A stretch of DNA of 64,000 nucleotides from Phoronis australis (Eukaryota > Phoronida > Phoronidae), in NCBI GenBank assembly GCA_002633005.1, contig NMRA01000167.1, positions 260,284 to 324,283 on the forward strand, read 5' to 3'. Shown here piece by piece: positions 62,954-64,000 of this stretch. Within the stretch, counting starts at the first letter, position 1, and every line of letters begins with the position of its first letter. Position numbers and translations under genes: made by a program. The notes beneath the pieces are model-generated. The model had not been told where the DNA came from and searched no databases. It worked only from the letters and a program-made list of their open reading frames with translations.

Positions 62954-63022
62954 CGATGCCGGTTTCGAACCCGAGCCTCAAAGTTTCGCCGACTTTACCA
63001 CTACACCACTCAGCAACTGACG
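62954..63022 (-). mobile_element. tRNA-like SINE head on the minus strand
   Basis: The minus strand reads GTTGCTGAGTGGTGTAGTGG then TAAAGTCGGC (A-box) and GGCTCGGGTTCGAAACCGGC (B-box). Both pol III boxes are near consensus, but the ends do not pair as an acceptor stem. A tRNA-derived SINE is likelier than a functional tRNA. Confidence 0.6.
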
Positions 63023-64000
63023 TCATCGAACGTGAAAATAGAATACTTAAAGTCCTTCTTGCAAACTGCCCAATTGGTTCCAGAATACTTACTACATATT
63101 TTTTTATTTTCGACACCCTTTCTTTATATTCTCTTCGCCTTTCTTGCCAAAAGCGATTTTAACTGTATTTGACCCTTCTCTCGGAGCGTAGGATTACCGG
63201 TTGTCATCGGTTATTTCCGTACCCACATTTCCGGCTCATCAGTCCTGAACGCCGCCATTTTTTCCTTGTAACTGAATGTGCTATGGCTTGCTCGAAAAGT
63301 CTTCATTATTTTGTTTTATTAGTAATATATCGTGATTCGTTTGCATATGTAGTGTATTTATAGTTTGTAGTTAGTGGTCATTGATTTTTTTTGGAATGTT
63401 ACGCGTACTTAGTATGTTAAAATAGCATTGGTGTTTAGTTCCTTACGTAGGCGGGTCGAACCTAGGAACCAATGTGGGTCGAACCAATTTTTTTCGGTTT
63501 TATTTTTTTCCTCGTTTTGAAAAAGTACTTTGCTATCATCGGAAAGGTAGTACATTATGATCAATAAAAATTGAAAAAGTATCAAAATCGGGGGACGCAC
63601 TGTAAAGTTATTGCAAGTTTTGTGGCGAAATTTGGGTCACTTTGTTTGGATCGCGTCGGCCATATTGGAGGACAGCGGGATGAGTTACGAGTTTAAAACT
63701 TTGTGTAAATTGTTTTCGCCAACAAATCACGGTGAAATTTAGTTAGACATATATTTACTTACCATTCTGCACGATTTAGCAGTGTTCACCAAATTTCAGC
63801 CTCGCAGTTGTTACTCATTAAGTGATAAATGTGCTCACAATTCCCGTTGGACTTCGTCTCATTTCTGGCGGTACCTACAATGTCGACTTTTGCTGAACTG
63901 AAAGGCATGTTCAATCGGCTACTTTGTAATTTGTGAAGATTTAACGTTGATACATTTTGACAAACGTTGCTACAAAAAAGAAACTTTGTTCAATTTTCGT
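63023..64000. other. Window end without recognised gene
   Basis: AT-rich with GCCATTTT and GGCCATATTGGAGG motifs. Only short frames, none supported. Confidence 0.4.

Overview
The window is nuclear DNA from a multicellular animal. Genes are split by long AT-rich introns with GT/AG junctions, most of the sequence is non-coding, and it is full of inverted-repeat transposon remnants, SINEs, a decayed LINE, minisatellites and microsatellites. Three isolated N bases (19612, 32093, 49332) point to a draft shotgun assembly. The protein sequence, repeat content and intron sizes suggest a non-vertebrate bilaterian, perhaps a marine deuterostome or a lophotrochozoan. The species cannot be fixed from sequence alone.

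One gene dominates and can be rebuilt completely: the + strand orthologue of PTPN9 (protein tyrosine phosphatase MEG2). Its coding sequence lies in 12 exons between 5156 and 43755. The exons join in frame to 2049 nt (682 aa plus stop), giving an N-terminal CRAL-TRIO/Sec14 lipid-binding domain, a long charged linker encoded by one 620-nt exon, and a C-terminal classical tyrosine phosphatase domain with the WPD loop, the HCSAGIGRTG P-loop and the Q-loop intact. Intron 1 is about 18.5 kb and intron 2 about 6.6 kb. A polyadenylation signal sits about 0.9 kb after the stop. The most unusual point is exon 4: its 3' splice site and first half are duplicated in tandem 89 bp upstream, next to a CT microsatellite and an N.

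1-5155 is upstream flank with a SINE and a short tandem repeat. From 44.7 to 59.8 kb there is no recognised host gene, only repeats: a 1.2-kb near-identical direct duplication (47.84-49.07 and 49.33-50.53 kb), a GATGACGA-rich minisatellite that recurs inside a decayed Tx1/L1-like LINE (55.17-58.34 kb), a minus-strand fragment resembling the N-terminal zone of hAT-derived proteins (51.78-52.01 kb), and an LTR end with a tRNA-Ser-type primer binding site (52.95 kb).

From 59.8 kb a second + strand gene seems to begin: TATA box, signal peptide, a PAN/apple-like module (read only through two compensating frame changes) and a phase 1-1 exon. It continues at or beyond 62 kb.

Much of the remaining structure is small non-autonomous DNA transposons. 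The best supported is a hAT-type family with CAGGCCTTTAT termini, two of whose copies have perfect 8-bp target duplications. No new multi-gene system was found. The observations of most interest concern splice-site duplication, repeat nesting and the interrupted PAN gene.
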